Source of the DNA: Oxyruncus cristatus
Taxonomy: Eukaryota > Chordata > Aves > Passeriformes > Cotingidae
DNA: 64,000 nucleotides
Direction: 5' to 3'
NCBI GenBank assembly: GCA_013399855.1
Contig: VXAY01005596.1
Location: 53,992 to 117,991 of the forward strand
Below the pieces are notes generated by a model. That model was not told where the DNA came from. It worked only from the letters and a program-made list of their open reading frames with translations, and searched no databases. Position numbers and translations under genes: made by a program. Positions 60,723 through 64,000 of this stretch are shown here, piece after piece (the stretch's first letter is position 1; each line of letters starts with the position of its first letter).

Positions 60723-62220
60723 CATAGAATCGTAGAATGGTTTGCACTGGAAGGGAACTTTAAAGATAATCGAGTTCCAACCCCAGCTACCATCGGCAGG
60801 AATACCTTCCACAAGAACAGGTTGCTCAAAGCCCCATCCAACCTGGTATTTAGCTTCCAGGGCCTGGGCATCTATTCCCTCTCTGGGCAGCCTGTTCCAT
60901 TATCCCATTACCCTCACAGTAAAGAATTTCTTCCTGGTCTCTAATCTAAATCTACCCTCTTACAGTTTAAAGCCATTACCTCTTGTCCTATCACTACATG
61001 CCTTTGTAAAATGTCCATCTTCAGCTTCCTTGTAGGAAGGGTACACCTTTAGGTACTGGAAGTCTGCTAGTAGTGCTGGTCCTATTATGGACCCCTGAGG
61101 GTCACCACTCATCACCACTCTCCACTTGAACGTTGAGCTGTTAACCACACTTTGAGTGCCACAATCCAGCCACTTCTTTATCCACTGGGTGATCCATTTA
61201 TCAAATCCGTGTCTCTCCAGTTTAGAGAAAAGGAAGTCATGTGGGACAGTGTCAGATGTTTTGCATGACTTCAGATAAATGATGTCAGCTGCTCTTCCCT
61301 TATCCAATAGTGCTGCAACCCCACCATAGAAGACCACCAAATTTATCAGGCGTGATTTGTGTTTAGTGAAGCCATGTTGACTGTCACCAGTTACCTCCTT
61401 GTTTTTCATGTCTTAGCGTAATTTGCAGGAGAATCTACTTCACAGGCACAGAGGTGAGAATGACTCAACTGTGGTTCCCCAGGTCTTCCTATTTTCCTTT
61501 TCTAAGAACAGGGATTATGTTTCCCCTTTTCTGCCATGACTTCTCAGATGTGATGGCTAATGGTTTAGCCTTCTCCTTCACCAGTTCCCTCAGGACTCAT
61601 GGATCCACCAAGTCTCATGGACTGGTGGACCTTCTTTTTCCTCAGATTGTCTCAAACCTCACCTTCTCCTACAGTAGGTGATTCTACATCCTTTCAGTGC
61701 CTGCCTTTGCCTTCTCTGACTTCAGTGGTATGGCTGGAGCAACCACTGGTGAAGACTGAGGCAAAAAATGAAGTACCTTAGCCTTTTTCATGGCATTTGT
61801 AGCCAGGTCTTCTGCTTCACTCAACAGGGTGGGTACATTTTCATTCATTTCCCTTCGTTGTCCTATGTGCCTGAAGAAATGCTTCTTGTTATTTTTTTAC
61901 ATCCCTTCAACTCCAGCTGTGCCTTGACTTTCCTTATCCCCTCCCTACATTCTCAGAACATATCCCTATAATCTCTTCTTGTTGTATATGCATGTTTATG
62001 TGTCTTGGTTTTGTGGTGTAGTTTGGCTAAGGTCTTGATTTATCCAAGCTGACTTCCTGCCTCCTGTGCACGATATCTTGCACATATGACTTGAGAGCTC
62101 TTGTACCTTAACAAAAATATCTCCCGGCTCTTGTTCTTTCCTTTGTCTCTGAAAGCAATTTCCAAAGGGATCGCATACCCTATTTCCTCACACAGTCACA
62201 GTTTGCCTTTCTGTCATTAA
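60723..62220 (-). mobile_element. CR1 LINE with internal deletion
   Basis: From the 3' end, the element starts with TCATAGAATCGTAGAATGG. It carries the usual CR1 terminal region up to AGGTACTGGAAGTCTGCTA (about 61067). It then jumps directly to the reverse-transcriptase core (CTGGTCCTATTATGGACCC, TATCCACTGGGTGATCC, GTGAAGCCATGTTGACTGTC, AACAGGGATTATGTTTCCCC). It continues with decaying similarity towards the endonuclease/RT linker (GAAGACTGAGGCAAAAAATG) and beyond, perhaps to 62220. The stretch between the QGS..GP block and the ORF2 C-terminus, which holds catalytic motif C, is missing. Either one element lost it by deletion, or a younger 3' fragment landed exactly next to an older copy in the same orientation. 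The left 700 bases are certain. The region beyond 61975 is less sure. Confidence 0.9.
60960..61409 (-). pseudogene. CR1 ORF2 reverse transcriptase, deleted fusion frame
   Basis: This is an open frame of 149 residues. Residues 9-14 (DSQHGF) and 42-57 ([16 protein letters not shown]) are reverse-transcriptase landmarks. The usual motif A, YLDLxKAFDTVPH, has its catalytic Asp replaced by Lys at residue 47. DPQGS..GPALL follows, and then the frame passes without a stop into the ORF2 C-terminal region ending [10 protein letters not shown]. Motif C is absent. The frame is open only because the deletion happened to be in phase. It is not a functional gene. Confidence 0.88.
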
Positions 62221-62560
62221 AAAACATCAAGAAAGAGTTAACAAATACCTTATTAGAGAGGTCAAGATTAGAAGCAGCTTCAACTGCAGTGATCATACCC
62301 CAGTGGAATTCTCAGTCTTGAGGGGCATAGTATGAGTAAAAAGCAATCAGGGCTCTAAAACTCAGAGAGGTAAACCAGCATTAAACAAAAAAACAGAGAA
62401 AGATGTATGACTTAAAGACCAAATGGAACTGCCCAGCCACAGTACTCAGTGATAGCCCTCTCCAGTGGAGCACCAGTCATGTCCAAATTCTACTCTTGGA
62501 CCTGAATCTCCTACAAGCCTCATGCCATGTGCCATGCACACAGTTGCTGTCTTGTTTGGA

Positions 62561-62630
62561 TTTTTTTTTTTGTTTTGTTTTGTTTTGTTTTGTTTTGGTT
62601 TGGTTTGGTTTGGTTTGGTTTGGTTTGGTG
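62561..62630. repeat. Compound (GTTTT)n-(GTTTG)n minisatellite-like tract
   Basis: Eleven T are followed by about five GTTTT units, then a sharp switch to about six or seven GGTTT units. Open frames across it read repeated phenylalanine, or WFGLV-type peptides, and are artefacts. Confidence 0.96.
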
Positions 62631-63224
62631 TGCCTCAAATATTGCAGAGTCTGCACTGTCCCCCCCAGAAGATCCAGGTTTTATAACATGAAGTTGGATG
62701 CATATGTTGCATACTTGGGCATGTGATAGGAAAGCATGAAGCATATCTTACTGTGTAAAATTTTCTGGGATACTAGAAAAAAACTATCTGGGGTTACTCC
62801 CTCCTGAGATTTATCCCCAGAAGCATACATGCTTTGTCTTGGAGACAGCTAAACAGTCATCCAAAACATATCCAGAGAGTGAGCTACAAGTGGTGAGTCT
62901 GAGCAAAAACTGAGTACATAAGCTGATTTTCTGACTCTTTTATTTAGCTGTATGTACACACAGTGCAATAATATGCTACTGAAGGAAAGAAATTTTACCA
63001 CAATTGTGGTCTGAGCTATTAAAACACAATCTTACTATCAACAAGGATCTCCTAAATATCTTATCATAATATTTTGCATTCTGCGGGTCTTACAACTCAA
63101 CTTGAAAGATTTCTGTCTATAAAAACCTTTAAACCTGTTTAAGAGATCCACGCTTGTTACATTTAATATTTTCAATACATGTATATGCACACACATTTAC
63201 ACACATATGTATAAAAGAGATTGT
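62631..63224. other. Unassigned DNA
   Basis: No gene or recognised repeat. A TATAAAA at about 63210 lies close to the GC-richer block that follows. Confidence 0.45.
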
Positions 63225-64000
63225 CTTTCAGGACACACACCATTCCCACCCCAGAGGCTGGGGGTTAAACCCCCACTCACTTAAGTTGCTGATCTTTGAG
63301 ACCCCACTGCCTCCAGCAGCCAACACCACAGGTCAGGAGAGCCCACACCCCCAAGTCTGACTCCAGGTTCTGGCACCACATTTCACACACACACAAGTCC
63401 CAACAGCAGCTGGTACCGAGTCCTTGAAACACATGCACATGGGAGAAAGAATGAGATTACACAGAGGGAGTTAAGAAAAGACATAGTAAGGTATAAGAAG
63501 ACAGTACAAACTCCAGTGATTGGGCATAGGACTCTGCCAGACAAGTGTACTGACCAGCCCAGAGTTACACACAAATGACACCTTCTGTACCCCTTTCTGC
63601 ATAACCCTCTTTCTGTTCCTTCCCCTGCACATTACCTCATCAGTTGGCATAGTACCGTGAATCACCTTCAACATGTGGGATCCTCAGATTTGCATCCTTA
63701 ACTGTCACAAATTTCTAGTTTGTCTGAAGTTTCTTCGTAGCCTATCAACTGACCAGTGACTGACCAGGTTTGTTCCCCACTAATTGGCCAGGGTTTATGT
63801 CTGTCTGTGTTTGTCTCTCTGCATTTTCTTATCCTTCTGACTGAAAAAATAAACATCTTCACAACCAACATATCCTTCCCAATTTGTGTGACTGACTAGG
63901 TTTGCTCTCTTCACAATCTCCATTACCATGTGTTGGTCAAGGTGCAGGAACCTTCATATTGACCTGGTGGAACTGCTGAGTGCCCACTAAAAGGGTGTTT
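63225..64000. mobile_element. Possible LTR or ERV fragment, cut by window edge
   Basis: This GC-richer block stands out from the AT-rich flank. It carries a perfect palindrome GGGGGTTAAACCCCC (63260-63274), an AATAAA near 63847, and a near-duplicate phrase (GTGACTGACCAGGTTTGTTC near 63759 and GTGACTGACTAGGTTTGCTC near 63887). Composition and the polyadenylation signal are compatible with a retroviral LTR, but no TG...CA boundary can be fixed and the right end lies outside the window. No viral protein is recognisable. Confidence 0.3.

Noticed and set aside
62403..62726. Frames with membrane-like runs of phenylalanine, valine and tryptophan
   Set aside because: These hydrophobic runs are translation of the GTTTT/GTTTG repeat.
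1..64000. CRISPR arrays, operons, bacterial promoters and terminators
   Set aside because: The tandem repeats are microsatellites without unique spacers, and the sequence is clearly vertebrate nuclear DNA.

Overview
This window looks like AT-rich, gene-poor nuclear DNA from a bird, probably a neoavian and perhaps a songbird. The main evidence is a scatter of CR1 LINE fragments. Most are 5'-truncated, and several end in the avian CR1 tail ATTCTATGATTCTATGA (28950-28970, 36619-36635, 44052-44069, and the reverse complement at the ends of minus-strand copies). Solo LTRs of types common in bird genomes support this. I recognise no intact host protein-coding gene, rRNA, tRNA or CRISPR array. The open frames longer than about 100 codons that I could explain lie inside CR1 or LTR sequence. 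Family assignments are from memory of consensus sequences, not from a search.

Layout. 1-6480: unassigned DNA with a very old plus-strand LINE reverse-transcriptase remnant (about 2290-3305) and a minus-strand CR1 (3389-3606). 6490-6740: a small CpG-bearing patch. 6741-19444: unassigned DNA with a possible short LTR-like block (11325-11548) and a speculative terminal exon (10371-10830). 19445-28970: LTR-rich, with pieces at 19445-19945, 22660-23350, 24419-24512 and 26868-27837, plus three CR1 fragments. 28971-35374: unassigned, with one assembly gap. 35375-36870: a plus-strand CR1 nested inside a minus-strand CR1, with a 5-bp target duplication. 39624-44069: a CR1 tail, a probable minus-strand solo LTR (40025-40386), and a long plus-strand CR1 split by a solo LTR (43238-43918). 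46031-49450: a minus-strand CR1 and a second, inverted copy of the 26868-27837 repeat. 51539-57331: a GGAT/GGAC microsatellite, a second gap and unassigned DNA. 57332-62220: two minus-strand CR1s, the second carrying reverse-transcriptase sequence fused to its 3' end by a deletion. 63225-64000: an unclassified GC-richer block running off the edge.

The elements do not form a working system. No gag, pol or env reading frame lies between any of the LTRs, so they read as solo LTRs or fragments. Every CR1 is truncated, frameshifted or lacks catalytic residues. The window is most useful as a record of insertion order (two nested insertions with readable boundaries) and for a few non-repeat stretches with dense motifs or long palindromes that could be conserved regulatory DNA.
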